From JARRNJ01 sp037385045 (GTDB taxonomy: Bacteria > Pseudomonadota > Gammaproteobacteria > JASBUN01), in NCBI GenBank assembly GCA_037385045.1, contig JARRNJ010000007.1, forward strand, positions 78,470 through 142,469: a DNA stretch of 64,000 nucleotides. The letters run 5' to 3'. The position numbers were made by a program, and so were the translations under genes. The number at the start of each line of letters is the position of its first letter. Within the stretch, counting starts at the first letter, position 1. Positions 16,531 to 25,286 of the stretch are shown here, one piece after another. The notes beneath the pieces are model-generated. The model saw nothing but the letters and a program-made list of their open reading frames with translations, made no database searches and was not told where the DNA came from.

Positions 16531-18024
16531 TCAACGGTCACAGCCGGCAATGGTGAGGCCGAAGCTGGCTTCGTTGATGGCGTAGTCCATCATGTTGCTT
16601 TCGTGCACCGTGTACGGAAACACGCGCCAGTTGGAAAACGACGGCGACTTGATCTTCACCCGCCGCAGACGTGCGTCCTCCCCGCAGTGCACCGCGTAGT
16701 ACAGCGACCCGCGCGGCGATTCAGCCCAACCCAATCCCTCGGCGCCGGGTGCCAGGCTGACGTCCGTGCGTATCGGTCCGGGTACCGACAGCTGCGGCAG
16801 GAGTCGCAGCAGCACCTCGAAACTGGCGTCAATCTCCGCGCTGCGCACCCGGGCGCGGGCGTATGCGTCGCCGGCGGTTGCCACCGGGACGTGCAGGTCA
16901 ATTTCCCCGTAGGCGGCATAGGGATGATCGCGGCGCAGATCGCGATCGAGGCCCGAACCCCGCTCCACCGGTCCGGTCGCGCCCTGGTCGAACGCCGTGC
17001 GCCGGTCGAGCACGCCGGTATCGTGCAGGCGATCGCGGAAGCTTGTGGTGCGCTCCAGCACCCGCACGTACTCGCGCACGCCCCGCTGCAATACACCGAG
17101 TTCATGGGCCAGGTCCGGTGCGGGCGCCAGATCGCGGCGCAGCCCCCCCGGCACCAGCAGGCCGCGCAGGAAACGGCTCCCGGTAAGGCGTGCATTGATC
17201 TGCTTGCCCCGTTCTTCGAGCAACCTGCCCTGCGCCTGGCCCACCTTCAGGGTGGTCGTGTCGGCCAAGTGCCCGAGGTAGTGGACGTGGTTGTAAAGAC
17301 GTTCCAGCTCGGCCAGCAACACCCGCAGGCGAAGCGCTCGTTCCGGCACCCGTACGCCTGCCGCCGCCTCCACGGCCTGGCAGTAGGCCAGCGCATGCGC
17401 AACGCTGCCCACGCCCGAGACGCGCTCTGCCAGCAACACGGCGTGCGCAGGATCACGCCCCTGGAACCGCTTTTCCATGCCCCGATGTTTGAAGAACAGC
17501 TGGGGCTGGTAATGAAGGATGTGTTCGCCGATGTAAAAAAAGAAAAACCGCGCCGATTCGACCACGTCGGCCCGAACCGGGCCGAACGGCAGCAGCTGCA
17601 CGTCGGCGCCCGATACGGCCGGCAAGTGGGGTGCCACCTGTGCGAACTCCAGCGGCCGCTCCGGACAATGGGGGTCCAGGGGCGCACAAGGCGCCCGCGC
17701 GCCGGCGTGCAACACCAGCGGCAGCGCCTCGGGATGACCTTCGAACGCGACGCCGAAGAGATCGCTGGCCTCACGTTCGTACCACCCCAACAGCGGTGCC
17801 TGTTGCGCCAGGCTGGGCACCCCGTGGCCGTCGGGGCGGACGCGCCAGACGATGAACGGGCGACGGGCTCCCGGATCGGCCAGGTAGCATAACTCCGGCT
17901 CAGATGCCCCCGGAGGGTACTGCGCCCAAGCCATCTGCATGCGCCCTCCGTCGCTCAGCAGCTGGTTGCAGGCTGCCTTCAAAGCCTCGGTGCCGAGCGG
18001 CCGGCTCTCGGTGCCGTGCATCAC
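16531..18024 (-). CDS. hyfG: Ehr complex large subunit, HyfG/NuoD-like fused to NuoC-like domain, without NiFe ligands
   Basis: The 497-residue product has an N-terminal NuoC-like domain (WYEREASDLFGVAFEGHPE at about residues 81-99) followed by a NuoD/HyfG domain (FFFYIGEHILHYQPQLFFKH and GMEKRFQGRD). NiFe enzymes have RxCGxC after this point. Here the sequence is RVSGVGS, so Cys is replaced by Ser203 and Gly206. The C-terminal DPCxxC is replaced by SFGLTIAGC. The protein therefore cannot hold a NiFe centre, which defines the energy-converting-hydrogenase-related (Ehr) group. It overlaps the hyfF-like stop. The substrate is unknown. Confidence 0.85.
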   Translation of the reverse strand: MMHGTESRPLGTEALKAACNQLLSDGGRMQMAWAQYPPGASEPELCYLADPGARRPFIVWRVRPDGHGVPSLAQQAPLLGWYEREASDLFGVAFEGHPEALPLVLHAGARAPCAPLDPHCPERPLEFAQVAPHLPAVSGADVQLLPFGPVRADVVESARFFFFYIGEHILHYQPQLFFKHRGMEKRFQGRDPAHAVLLAERVSGVGSVAHALAYCQAVEAAAGVRVPERALRLRVLLAELERLYNHVHYLGHLADTTTLKVGQAQGRLLEERGKQINARLTGSRFLRGLLVPGGLRRDLAPAPDLAHELGVLQRGVREYVRVLERTTSFRDRLHDTGVLDRRTAFDQGATGPVERGSGLDRDLRRDHPYAAYGEIDLHVPVATAGDAYARARVRSAEIDASFEVLLRLLPQLSVPGPIRTDVSLAPGAEGLGWAESPRGSLYYAVHCGEDARLRRVKIKSPSFSNWRVFPYTVHESNMMDYAINEASFGLTIAGCDR

Positions 18025-19481
18025 AATGCCCCCCCGGCAAGGGCGCTGCTAACCGAGTGGAACACGTCGTTGAATCCAGCCGGCCACCAGAGGCCGAACA
18101 CCAGCAGCGGCACACCGGCGAGCAGCATTGCCGCGACACACCACACACCGACGGTCTGCGGCCGAGGCTCCGATGCCGGTGCCTCACTGAAGTACATGAC
18201 GCGGAAGTGGTTGAGAAACCCGGCGAAGATCACCACCAACAGCACCAGCATGATCACCGCCGCCCAGGCGTCGGTCGGAGTGAAACCCGCTCGCAGCACG
18301 GCGAGTTCGGACAGGAACAGACCGAACGGCGGCGCCCCGGTGATGGCCACTGCGCCCGCTATCCATAGCGCCCCGGTCCATGGAAAATGCACTCCGACGT
18401 GGCGAATGCCGGTCATGTCCTTGGTCCCGTAGGCCCGCATCATGGCGCCGGCACCGAAAAACATGAGGGACTTGTTCAATGCATGATTGAGCATGTGATA
18501 GAGCGCCCCCGCCACGCCCAGTGTCCCGCCGAAACCGAAACCCAGCGCCATCACCCCCATATGCTCGACGCTCGAATAGGCCATCAATCGTTTGACGCCT
18601 CGTTGACGGACAATGAACAATGCGGCCAGCCCCACTGACAGAATGCCGAGCACAATCAACGCCAGTCGGGGCACCACCGCGGCTCCGGTACCTTCGGTGA
18701 CGGCCTTGAAACGCAGGATCCCCACCAGGGCGGTGTTGAGCAGCGCGCCGGACAGCAGCGCTGAAACCGGCGCCGGTCCCTCGCTATGGGCGTCGGGCAG
18801 CCAAGTGTGCATTGGCGCCAGCCCGGCTTTGGTTCCGTAGCCGACCAGCGCGAGCAGAAACGCCACGATTGCCAGCTGTCGGTTCATGTGCGGCGCAGCC
18901 TGCATCAACGCCTGCCAAGTCATGTCGTAACGAGGCCCCAGAACGGCGCTGCCCGCCCAGTAGAAGAGCATCGTGCCGAGCAGTGCCAGACTGATGCCGG
19001 CGGACACGACAATGATGTACTTCCACGCCGCCTCGATGCTCTCCGGCGCGTGTTCGAAGCCCACCAGGAACGTGCTGACCAGGGTCGTCAGCTCCACCGC
19101 AATCCAATAGACGCCGGCGTTGTTCATCAGTGGCGCGGCCAATGTGGTCCAGGCGAAACCGGCAAACAGCGCATAGAAGCGCGCCAGGCGCTGCGGTTCG
19201 CCGAGCAACCGCATGTAGCCCACGGCGTAGATGGACGAGAGCAGATAGACCAGCGCCGCGCACAGGACCACCCAGGCACCGAGCCGGTCCACCACCACGT
19301 AACCGCCCAGTCCGATCCAGGCCGGCGCGGCCAGAAACGGCAGCGGCAGCGCTGCGCCGGCCGTCACCAGCGACGCCAGCAGGTTGACCAGCTCGGGCGC
19401 CCGCGCCGAACGCAATGCGGCGCACAGCACCACCGCGACCAGCGGCGCGGCGAGGACGACCAATGCCAGCATCATGGTCAT
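18021..19481 (-). CDS. hyfF: Ehr complex proton-translocating subunit, HyfF/NuoN-like
   Basis: The 486-residue antiporter-like membrane protein has VELTTLVSTFLVGFEHAPES with the helix-5 glutamate, ALVGYGTKAGLAPMHTWLPDAHSEGPAPVS (family hallmark KxGLxPxHxWLPDAH), MAYSSVEHMGVMALGFG, and HMLNHALNKSLMFF with the conserved lysine. It should be a second proton-pumping module beside the HyfB-like subunit. The gene overlaps hyfE by ATGA and the hyfG-like gene at its end, so the operon is tightly coupled. Confidence 0.88.
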   Translation of the reverse strand: MTMMLALVVLAAPLVAVVLCAALRSARAPELVNLLASLVTAGAALPLPFLAAPAWIGLGGYVVVDRLGAWVVLCAALVYLLSSIYAVGYMRLLGEPQRLARFYALFAGFAWTTLAAPLMNNAGVYWIAVELTTLVSTFLVGFEHAPESIEAAWKYIIVVSAGISLALLGTMLFYWAGSAVLGPRYDMTWQALMQAAPHMNRQLAIVAFLLALVGYGTKAGLAPMHTWLPDAHSEGPAPVSALLSGALLNTALVGILRFKAVTEGTGAAVVPRLALIVLGILSVGLAALFIVRQRGVKRLMAYSSVEHMGVMALGFGFGGTLGVAGALYHMLNHALNKSLMFFGAGAMMRAYGTKDMTGIRHVGVHFPWTGALWIAGAVAITGAPPFGLFLSELAVLRAGFTPTDAWAAVIMLVLLVVIFAGFLNHFRVMYFSEAPASEPRPQTVGVWCVAAMLLAGVPLLVFGLWWPAGFNDVFHSVSSALAGGAL

Positions 19482-20158
19482 CCCACCAACCTGCGCAGTT
19501 TGAGGCTGCTGGTAGTACCGGCCCGCTCCATAAGATATCGGGCCAACACGCCGAAACAGGCGACCGCCACCAGCAGGTCGAAAAGGATCACCAGTTCGAT
19601 CAACAGCGGCATGCCCGGAATGAGCACCTGGGAACCCAGAAAGATGCCGTTTTCCAGGATCATCAGGCCGAGGATGTGGCTGATCGCCTCATGGCGTACG
19701 GAAAGCATCAGAAAGCCGATCAACTTCATGGAGAGCATCACGGTCAGCGCGAGGATGATGACCGGGCTGGAAGTCCCAAGCGCTGCGGCCAGGCGATAGG
19801 CCACCGCGAGCGCCAGCACCACCGCTGCGGCGCCCACCACCAGGGCGGTGGACGGCTGCAGAATCACATGCAACTCGCGGTCGGCCTGCAAACGTTGCAG
19901 GATGCGCAGGATCAGATAAGGCAACAGCAGTCCGCGGAACAATGCCGTGAGCAGCGCGACCAGGTACAACTCCGGGAAATGCGCGTAGTAGCCAACCGTG
20001 GCCGAGAGCAGCGCGATCAGCCACGATTGCAGGCCGAACGCGTACATGTAGTCCCGCAGCCAGCGCGAGCCCAGCATCACGAAGGCGAGCAACAGACTTC
20101 CGATTGCCAGGAGGCTGAACAGCGAAGCGGCAAGGGGCGTGAATTGCGGCACTGTCAT
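19478..20158 (-). CDS. hyfE: Ehr complex membrane subunit, HyfE-like
   Basis: The 226-residue protein has about six or seven helices and the HyfE layout, a NuoK-like core with extra helices: LRDYMYAFGLQSWLIALLSA near the start, LMILENGIFLGSQVLI with the conserved Glu-Asn, and LLIELVILFDLLVAVACFG with conserved Glu. It lies four bases after hyfC and overlaps hyfF. It is part of the membrane arm. Confidence 0.85.
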   Translation of the reverse strand: MTVPQFTPLAASLFSLLAIGSLLLAFVMLGSRWLRDYMYAFGLQSWLIALLSATVGYYAHFPELYLVALLTALFRGLLLPYLILRILQRLQADRELHVILQPSTALVVGAAAVVLALAVAYRLAAALGTSSPVIILALTVMLSMKLIGFLMLSVRHEAISHILGLMILENGIFLGSQVLIPGMPLLIELVILFDLLVAVACFGVLARYLMERAGTTSSLKLRRLVG

Positions 20159-20162
20159 GGCG

Positions 20163-21110
20163 TCACCGGATCTGGTTTGCGATCACGGCCAGGGCCGCGA
20201 GCAGAAACGAAGCCGCCAGCGGTTCCTGGTAGCGGTAGAAGCGCAGGCGCGACTGTGAAGTCTCAACGACGATGACCAGGGAGGCGACCAGGGCGAACTT
20301 GCCCAGCAGCATGACCGCGGCACCGACGGCACCCGCCGCCGTACCCTGGATAGACAGTGCCCAGGGCAGCACCAGCACGTTGCAGAAGATGGTGTAGAGG
20401 ATGAACTGCTTCATCATGGAAGCCCACTTCAGCAGTCCCAGCAGCGGGCCGGAATAGTCGAGAATGCGCGCTTCCTCGATCATGTAGACCTCGATGTGGG
20501 TGCTGGAATGGATCGGCAGCCGGTCCGTCTCCACCAGCAGCAGAATGAAGAACGCGCACACCAGGAATACGTGTGCCGGGCTCCAGTAGACGGCGCTGTC
20601 GCCGGCCAAGAGGTGGTTGACCACGAACGGCAGCATCGACTTCGCGAGCAGCGTGATGCCGACGAACACCAGGATAAGGGTCGGTTCGGCAAGCACCGTG
20701 ATCATCACGCTGCGGCTGGAACCGATGCCGCCATATGCACCTCCTGAGTCCAGGCCTGCAAGGGTGATGAAGAAACCACCGAGCGTCAGGATCAACCCGC
20801 CCCCCAGAATGTCGCCCATGTCCGACAGCGGCAGCGGATAATTGGTGAGCACGGGGATCAGCAGCGGCACGATCAACATGGCGGTGAAAGCCACCACGGG
20901 TGCCAGGTAATGGATCATGGAAGCGTTGGCCGGCACCACGAGTTCTTTGTGAAACAGCTTCCACAGATCGCGGTAAGGTTGGATCAGGCTCGGACCGCGG
21001 GCACGCTGGACACGCTCCTCGTAGCGCAGGATGAAGCCCTGCAGCAACGGGGATAGCAGCACTACGGCGGCAACCTGGCCAATCTGCAGCAGAACGTCGC
21101 GTACGCTCAC
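20163..21110 (-). CDS. hyfC: Ehr complex membrane subunit, HyfC/NuoH-like
   Basis: The 315-residue product has about eight helices and the NuoH/HyfC signatures SPLLQGFILRYEERVQRARGPS (the loop near the quinone-module interface), IQPYRDLWKLFHKE, and LLLVETDRLPIHSSTHIEV with conserved acidic residues. It anchors the hydrophilic arm to the membrane arm. GTG at 21108-21110 is chosen because the family begins here and GGGGAG lies eight bases upstream; the frame extends further without homology. It is the first gene of the operon. Confidence 0.85.
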   Translation of the reverse strand: MSVRDVLLQIGQVAAVVLLSPLLQGFILRYEERVQRARGPSLIQPYRDLWKLFHKELVVPANASMIHYLAPVVAFTAMLIVPLLIPVLTNYPLPLSDMGDILGGGLILTLGGFFITLAGLDSGGAYGGIGSSRSVMITVLAEPTLILVFVGITLLAKSMLPFVVNHLLAGDSAVYWSPAHVFLVCAFFILLLVETDRLPIHSSTHIEVYMIEEARILDYSGPLLGLLKWASMMKQFILYTIFCNVLVLPWALSIQGTAAGAVGAAVMLLGKFALVASLVIVVETSQSRLRFYRYQEPLAASFLLAALAVIANQIR

Positions 21111-21499
21111 GTACAGCGCTCCCCGGCCATGAGGAAACGATGGCAGCTCGCGGCCACTGGTTTTGATCCGGAAGGGGGCGAGAGACCGCACCGTAGCGCG
21201 ATCCCGGGACCCGGGGCCTGTTGCATGTCATGCTCCTGCCTGAATCAACACGATTCGGTAGGAGTCATCAGCCCGGGAAGGCGGTTCGAGGCGAACTCCA
21301 TCGCCTTATTGTTGAAAAAAGCATATGGACGGTTCTGACGGCTGTCAAGTCGCCGGCCCAACTGAGACGAACGGGACGCCTCGGCGGGTTCACGAATCAC
21401 CCGCGTAAACCGCTTGACCGCACTCTGGCGGTGCACGGCGGAACACCAAACCGGTGCCCGTGAGCCCGATATCCGGTGCGCAGATCTGCCTGCGCCACT
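21111..21499. other. Region upstream of the Ehr operon
   Basis: About 390 bases between the first Ehr gene and the sulfotransferase remnant. The part at 21290-21345 is less GC-rich (TTATTGTTGAAAAAAGC) and is the likely position of the Ehr promoter on the minus strand, but no clear -35/-10 pair was found. No gene was recognised. Confidence 0.35.
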
Positions 21500-21881
21500 G
21501 ACAGCCGGCGTCAAAGCGCCTCGAAAAAGATCCGACCCCTGTGTACATCAAACCGGCCGCGACAATAGAGGTGGAACCCACGATGAAATCGGCGCCCCGG
21601 GGGCATCTCCTGCAGGGTCGTGTTGGTGGCGGCCCGGCCGTCGACGTAGGGAAAGTCACCCCCACGCCGAGAAACCTGCATAGCGGTTCCCGGCCGTGGT
21701 CGGCGGAAAAGACCAACAGGCGGTCGGCCGGCACGGCGGCTTTGGCATCCTCGATGTGTTGTTGGTAGTGGGCGCTGGCGGTCGCGCGGTCCTCCATGGT
21801 GCCCTTGTGCGAACGCGGCCAGATCAGCTTGCGGGACATGTCGCCGAATTTGCGCCCGAAACCGGCGCCGATGAATTCCAC
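21500..21881 (-). pseudogene. Sulfotransferase-family remnant (5' truncated and frameshifted)
   Basis: The minus-strand frame from 21881 reads FGRKFGDMSRKLIWPRSHKG then HYQQHIEDAKAAVPADRLLV and REPLCRFLGV, which resembles the C-terminal region of P-loop sulfotransferases (WEPLCRFLGVP motif). The N-terminal part with the PAPS-binding P-loop is missing. After FLGVG the homologous reading appears to move to another frame (FPYVDGRAATN). Both the truncation and the shift point to a decayed gene. The family assignment is from memory of the motif and is moderate. Confidence 0.5.
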
Positions 21882-22107
21882 GGCCGTCCGCCCTCCCCGG
21901 CTGTTTCATCGACGGCCGATTGTTCCCCGCTATTCAGCACCGGTCCTCTGTGGGCCGGACCGCGCGGGCGCACGCCGCGGACGCCGTCCTGGCGGAATTT
22001 TCCGGTTCGCAGCTTTTTTGGGGAATTTATTTGTCATCGGGCTGTCCGAATCATCACGGGCGCAGCGTCCGTCACCTATTGGATCGGGATTTTGGAGGGA
22101 AAGCGAC
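21882..22107 (+). promoter_or_regulatory. Bufferin operon upstream region
   Basis: 226 bases before bufA1. The centre is AT-rich (CAGCTTTTTTGGGG then AATTTATTTGTC near 22011-22036) and probably holds the promoter. TTTGGAGGGA is the bufA1 ribosome-binding site. Bufferin operons are often controlled by an ECF sigma factor, but no convincing ECF-type promoter could be picked out by eye. Confidence 0.35.
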
Positions 22108-22383
22108 ATGAACAATAATCATCTTATGCGCTCGGCCGTCGCCAGTGTTCTGGCCGCAGGCATGTTCACCGTCACGGCGGGTGCCGCTCTGGCCGCCGAC
22201 CGGCCGCCCATGGAAAAGTGCTTCGGCATTGCCAAGGCCGGCAAGAACGACTGTGCGTCCAAAACCGCCGCTCATGCATGCGCCGGCCAGTCGACCAAGA
22301 ACGGGGACAAGAGCTCGTTCCTGCTGGTGCCCAAAGGCACCTGCAATAAAATCGTCGGCGGCAGCACCACCCCGGGCTCATGA
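22108..22383 (+). CDS. bufA1: Bufferin precursor, BufA1 family (DUF2282)
   Basis: The 91-residue precursor has a Sec signal peptide (residues 1-30, ending GAALAA) and a short mature region with four cysteines: EKCFGIAKAGKNDCA (Cys38, Cys49), Cys58 and VPKGTC (Cys79). This is the BufA1 pattern. Bufferins are ribosomally made peptides whose cysteines are converted by an MNIO/DUF692 enzyme to thiooxazole-type groups that bind copper in the periplasm. TTGGAGGGA precedes the ATG. The stop overlaps the bufB start (ATGA). Confidence 0.92.
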   Translation: MNNNHLMRSAVASVLAAGMFTVTAGAALAADRPPMEKCFGIAKAGKNDCASKTAAHACAGQSTKNGDKSSFLLVPKGTCNKIVGGSTTPGS

Positions 22384-23246
22384 GCGCAGCGTCCGCGGTG
22401 CTTCGCTCCGTCAACACAGCTCCGATCCCGGCGCGTGCCGGGATCGGTCTGCGCGCCGCGCACTATGCGGAGTTCCTTGAGACCCGGCCCGCCATCGCTT
22501 GGCTCGAAGTGCATAGCGAGAACTTCTTCGCCGACGGCGGCCGGCCGCACGAAGTGCTGCAAAGGGTACGCAGAGACTATCCACTGAGCCTGCACGGCGT
22601 TGGCCTGTCCCTGGGCTCCACCGACCCGCTCAACCGTTGGCATCTCGACAGGCTCAAAGGACTGATTGCCCGCTACGAACCGGCGCTGGTGTCCGAGCAC
22701 CTGTGCTGGTGCTCCGTGGGGGGACGTTATTTCAACGACCTGCTGCCCCTGCCTTACACCGAGGAGGCATTGCAGCACGTGGGCGAACGGATCGAGCGCG
22801 TACAGGAATACCTGGGACGCCAGATTTTGATCGAGAACCTGTCGAGCTACCTCCAGTTCACCGACTCGACAATTCCGGAATGGGAATTCATCGCCGAGGT
22901 CGCACGGCGCAGCGGCTGTGGCATTCTCCTGGACGTCAACAACCTCTACGTCAACGCCCGCAATCACGATTTCGACCCCACGGTGTACCTGGAGGCCATT
23001 CCGCTGTCGGCGGTCAAGGAGATGCACCTGGCCGGCTTTGAGGACGAAGGCGACTGCCTGATCGACACCCATGGCAAGCCGGTGGCCGCCGAGGTGTGGA
23101 GCTTGTACACGCGCGCGCTGCAGCGTTTCGGCCGTATGCCGACGCTGATCGAATGGGATACCGACATCCCGCCGCTGACAACGCTGCTCGCCGAAGCCGC
23201 GCACGCCCAGCGTCTCATGGACCAGGCCCATGCCCGGGTTGCGTGA
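22380..23246 (+). CDS. bufB: Bufferin-modifying MNIO enzyme BufB (DUF692)
   Basis: The 288-residue product is a TIM-barrel multinuclear non-haem iron oxygenase: GIGLRAAHYAEFLE at the start, WLEVHSENFF, LSLHGVGLSLGS, VSEHLCWCSVGG, LIENLSSYLQF, LLDVNNLYVN and EMHLAGFE are the conserved metal-ligand and core segments. It modifies cysteines of the precursor encoded just upstream, together with BufC. It acts in the cytoplasm before export. It overlaps bufA1 by 4 bases and bufC by 17. Confidence 0.93.
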   Translation: MSAASAVLRSVNTAPIPARAGIGLRAAHYAEFLETRPAIAWLEVHSENFFADGGRPHEVLQRVRRDYPLSLHGVGLSLGSTDPLNRWHLDRLKGLIARYEPALVSEHLCWCSVGGRYFNDLLPLPYTEEALQHVGERIERVQEYLGRQILIENLSSYLQFTDSTIPEWEFIAEVARRSGCGILLDVNNLYVNARNHDFDPTVYLEAIPLSAVKEMHLAGFEDEGDCLIDTHGKPVAAEVWSLYTRALQRFGRMPTLIEWDTDIPPLTTLLAEAAHAQRLMDQAHARVA

Positions 23247-24021
23247 CCTGCAAACCGCGTTCGGTGCGGCGTTGATGAATCCCGGCCCGGCGGATGCCGC
23301 GGTTGCTATCCAGGGGAGGCGCGGGCGCGAGCGGAGCCTGGCCATCTACCGCAACAATGTCTTCAGCAACCTGCGCGAAGCGCTGCGCACCCTGTTCCCG
23401 GTGATCGAAAGGCTGGTGGGCGAAGAATTCTTCCGCTACGCCGCCGACGAGTATATCCGCCGCTACGCGTCGCCCGCCGGCGATCTCAACCGGTTCGGGT
23501 CCCGCATGCCGGAGTTTCTGGCCGACTTCGAGGCGACCGCTGAGCTGATGTACCTGCCGGACACGGCGCGGCTGGAATGGCTGGCCCATCGCGCCTATCA
23601 CGCCGCAGACGCCGGCCCCTGCAGCCTGGAGCGCCTCGCGGCCGTGGCGCCGGAACGCTACGCCGACCTGCGCTTCCGCCTCCATCCGGGCGCCGCACTC
23701 CTGGCGTCACCCTACCCGGTGCATCGCATCTGGCAGGTCAATCAACCCGGCTACGCCGGCGCCGACACCGTGGATCTGCGTGCAGGACCGGCGCGGTTGC
23801 TGGTGGAACGCCGCCACGGAAGCGTCGAAGTGCAATACCTCGACGCCGGCGAATGGGCGCTGGTGCAGGCCCTGGCCGACGATCGGACTTTCTCCAGCGC
23901 CTGCGACCAAGCGCTCGCCGCGCAACCAGATTGCGATCTTGGTGCCGTACTGTCCCGGCTGGTCGCTCAATCCACCCTGGTGGACTTCAGCCTCCGCCAG
24001 CCCTGCACCGGCAACGCCTGA
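23230..24021 (+). CDS. bufC: Bufferin partner protein BufC (DUF2063)
   Basis: The 263-residue product has a DUF2063 N-terminal domain (LRDLQTAFGAALMNP, then SLAIYRNNVFSNLREAL and LFPVIERLVGEEFF) and a variable C-terminal domain, as in the partner proteins of MNIO enzymes. In studied relatives the partner binds precursor peptide and brings it to the MNIO. The gene begins within the end of bufB, indicating coupling. Confidence 0.9.
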   Translation: MPGLRDLQTAFGAALMNPGPADAAVAIQGRRGRERSLAIYRNNVFSNLREALRTLFPVIERLVGEEFFRYAADEYIRRYASPAGDLNRFGSRMPEFLADFEATAELMYLPDTARLEWLAHRAYHAADAGPCSLERLAAVAPERYADLRFRLHPGAALLASPYPVHRIWQVNQPGYAGADTVDLRAGPARLLVERRHGSVEVQYLDAGEWALVQALADDRTFSSACDQALAAQPDCDLGAVLSRLVAQSTLVDFSLRQPCTGNA

Positions 24022-24042
24022 ACGGCGGCGAAAGGAAACCCC

Positions 24043-24501
24043 ATGACAGCGTTCACCAAATTCGTCGGCTATGCGGCCCAGGCCATTCGCAGCCTGGAAT
24101 TCCTCACCCCGGCCGTCGAACTGGGAGCGCGCTTGTGGCTCGCCAGCGTGTTCTGGAAGTCGGGCATGACCAAGATCACCACCTGGGACAGTACTCTGAA
24201 TCTTTTCACCTACGTCTATTCCGTGCCGCTGTTGCCGCCGGACCTGGCGGCGGTGCTGGCCACCGCGGCGGAACTGGGCGGCTCAGCCCTGCTGGCCATT
24301 GGCCTGGCGGCACGCTTCGGCACCGGTGCGCTGTTCGTCCTCAATATCGTCGCGGTGGTCTCCTACCCCGACCTGTCACCGGTGGGACTCAAGGACCACT
24401 ATTACTGGGGCCTGTTGCTGCTGATCTTCCTGGTGCGCGGCCCAGGCAAGCTGTCGCTGGACCATTGGATCCGGCGTCGTTACATGGCAGTGCCGGTCTA
24501 A
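24043..24501 (+). CDS. bufD: DoxX family membrane protein of the bufferin operon
   Basis: The 152-residue, four-helix protein has DoxX-type motifs LGARLWLASVFWKSGMTKI in helix 1, AAVLATAAELGGSALLAIGL in helix 2 and LFVLNIVAVVSYP in helix 3. DoxX genes regularly close bufferin operons (bufD), but their role is unclear. It follows bufC by 21 bases with a GAAAGGAAA site and converges with the superoxide reductase gene. Confidence 0.87.
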   Translation: MTAFTKFVGYAAQAIRSLEFLTPAVELGARLWLASVFWKSGMTKITTWDSTLNLFTYVYSVPLLPPDLAAVLATAAELGGSALLAIGLAARFGTGALFVLNIVAVVSYPDLSPVGLKDHYYWGLLLLIFLVRGPGKLSLDHWIRRRYMAVPV

Positions 24502-24584
24502 GCGGGCATCGCCGCCGTGCCCAGGTCAATTGCCGCCCCCCGGGGGGCGGCGACCCCATGTGCCAGGGCCGCCACCAATGCGCT

Positions 24585-25013
24585 TCATACCTCGACAGCG
24601 TTCACCCACATGTCGTGCACGTTGCAGATGGTGAGCACGTACACCAGGCCGCTATGGCCACCGAGATCGAAGACGGTCTCCGGCTTCTTGTCGTGCGCCG
24701 GATCGTAGCGGTGCTCGTTCATGAACCTGAAGTCCGCGTTCAGGAGTTCGTGTTTGATGATGTAGTGCCCGTAGGCGTTCATCGGGTGGTGAGTGGTCAC
24801 TTGCAGGCGCCCGCCGTGTTTCTCGAACGTCGGCAGGTGATGCTCGGCGACCCCCTTGTTCCAGCGGCCGAAAGCTTCATCGGTGTGGTAAACGCCACCT
24901 GCCAGCTTGGATTTCAGGGCCGGTTCGACCATTCCCGCCATCAAGGTGCGGGGCACGAACAAAGCGCCCGCGGTACCGGCGACGGTGATCCGAAGGAAGG
25001 TCCTCTTGTCCAT
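24585..25013 (-). CDS. Tat-exported superoxide reductase (desulfoferrodoxin/neelaredoxin family)
   Basis: The 142-residue product begins with a signal-like segment (MDKRTFLRITVAGTAGALFV; KRTFLR is Tat-like though the first Arg is Lys). A superoxide reductase domain follows: AEHHLPTFEKHGG and HHPMNAYGHYIIKHE provide the equatorial histidines, and CNVHDMW near the C-terminus provides the axial cysteine and last histidine (family CNxHxxW). The lysine usual in the EKH loop is replaced by His. The enzyme reduces superoxide to peroxide, here probably in the periplasm. CTTGAGGAGG precedes the ATG. It converges with bufD. Confidence 0.82.
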   Translation of the reverse strand: MDKRTFLRITVAGTAGALFVPRTLMAGMVEPALKSKLAGGVYHTDEAFGRWNKGVAEHHLPTFEKHGGRLQVTTHHPMNAYGHYIIKHELLNADFRFMNEHRYDPAHDKKPETVFDLGGHSGLVYVLTICNVHDMWVNAVEV

Positions 25014-25286
25014 GTGCGCCTCCTCAAGCAGTTTGAACTTCAGTGGGGGGCACGGGCAAATGCCGCCCGTGGAAAAGAACGCGCAATGCTTGAACGTATA
25101 AACGACGGTGGCGAGGAACGCCAACGGGGGCTGCGCGGCAACGTGCAAAACCGCACCCCGTATGGGAATGTGATGCCAACCTGCTTGTTTCGCCCCGCGT
25201 GGGCACCGCACGGCGGTCGGCCGCCATCGCTTGCGGGCCCCGGCCGGCGCATGTCGGGGTAGTGTGCGGACCCGCCGGACGTCCCT

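Noticed and set aside
16321..17892. Long plus-strand frame
   Set aside because: It is antisense to the Ehr large and small subunits and has no recognisable domain.
16531..18024. Functional [NiFe]-hydrogenase large subunit
   Set aside because: Both cysteine motifs that hold nickel are missing.
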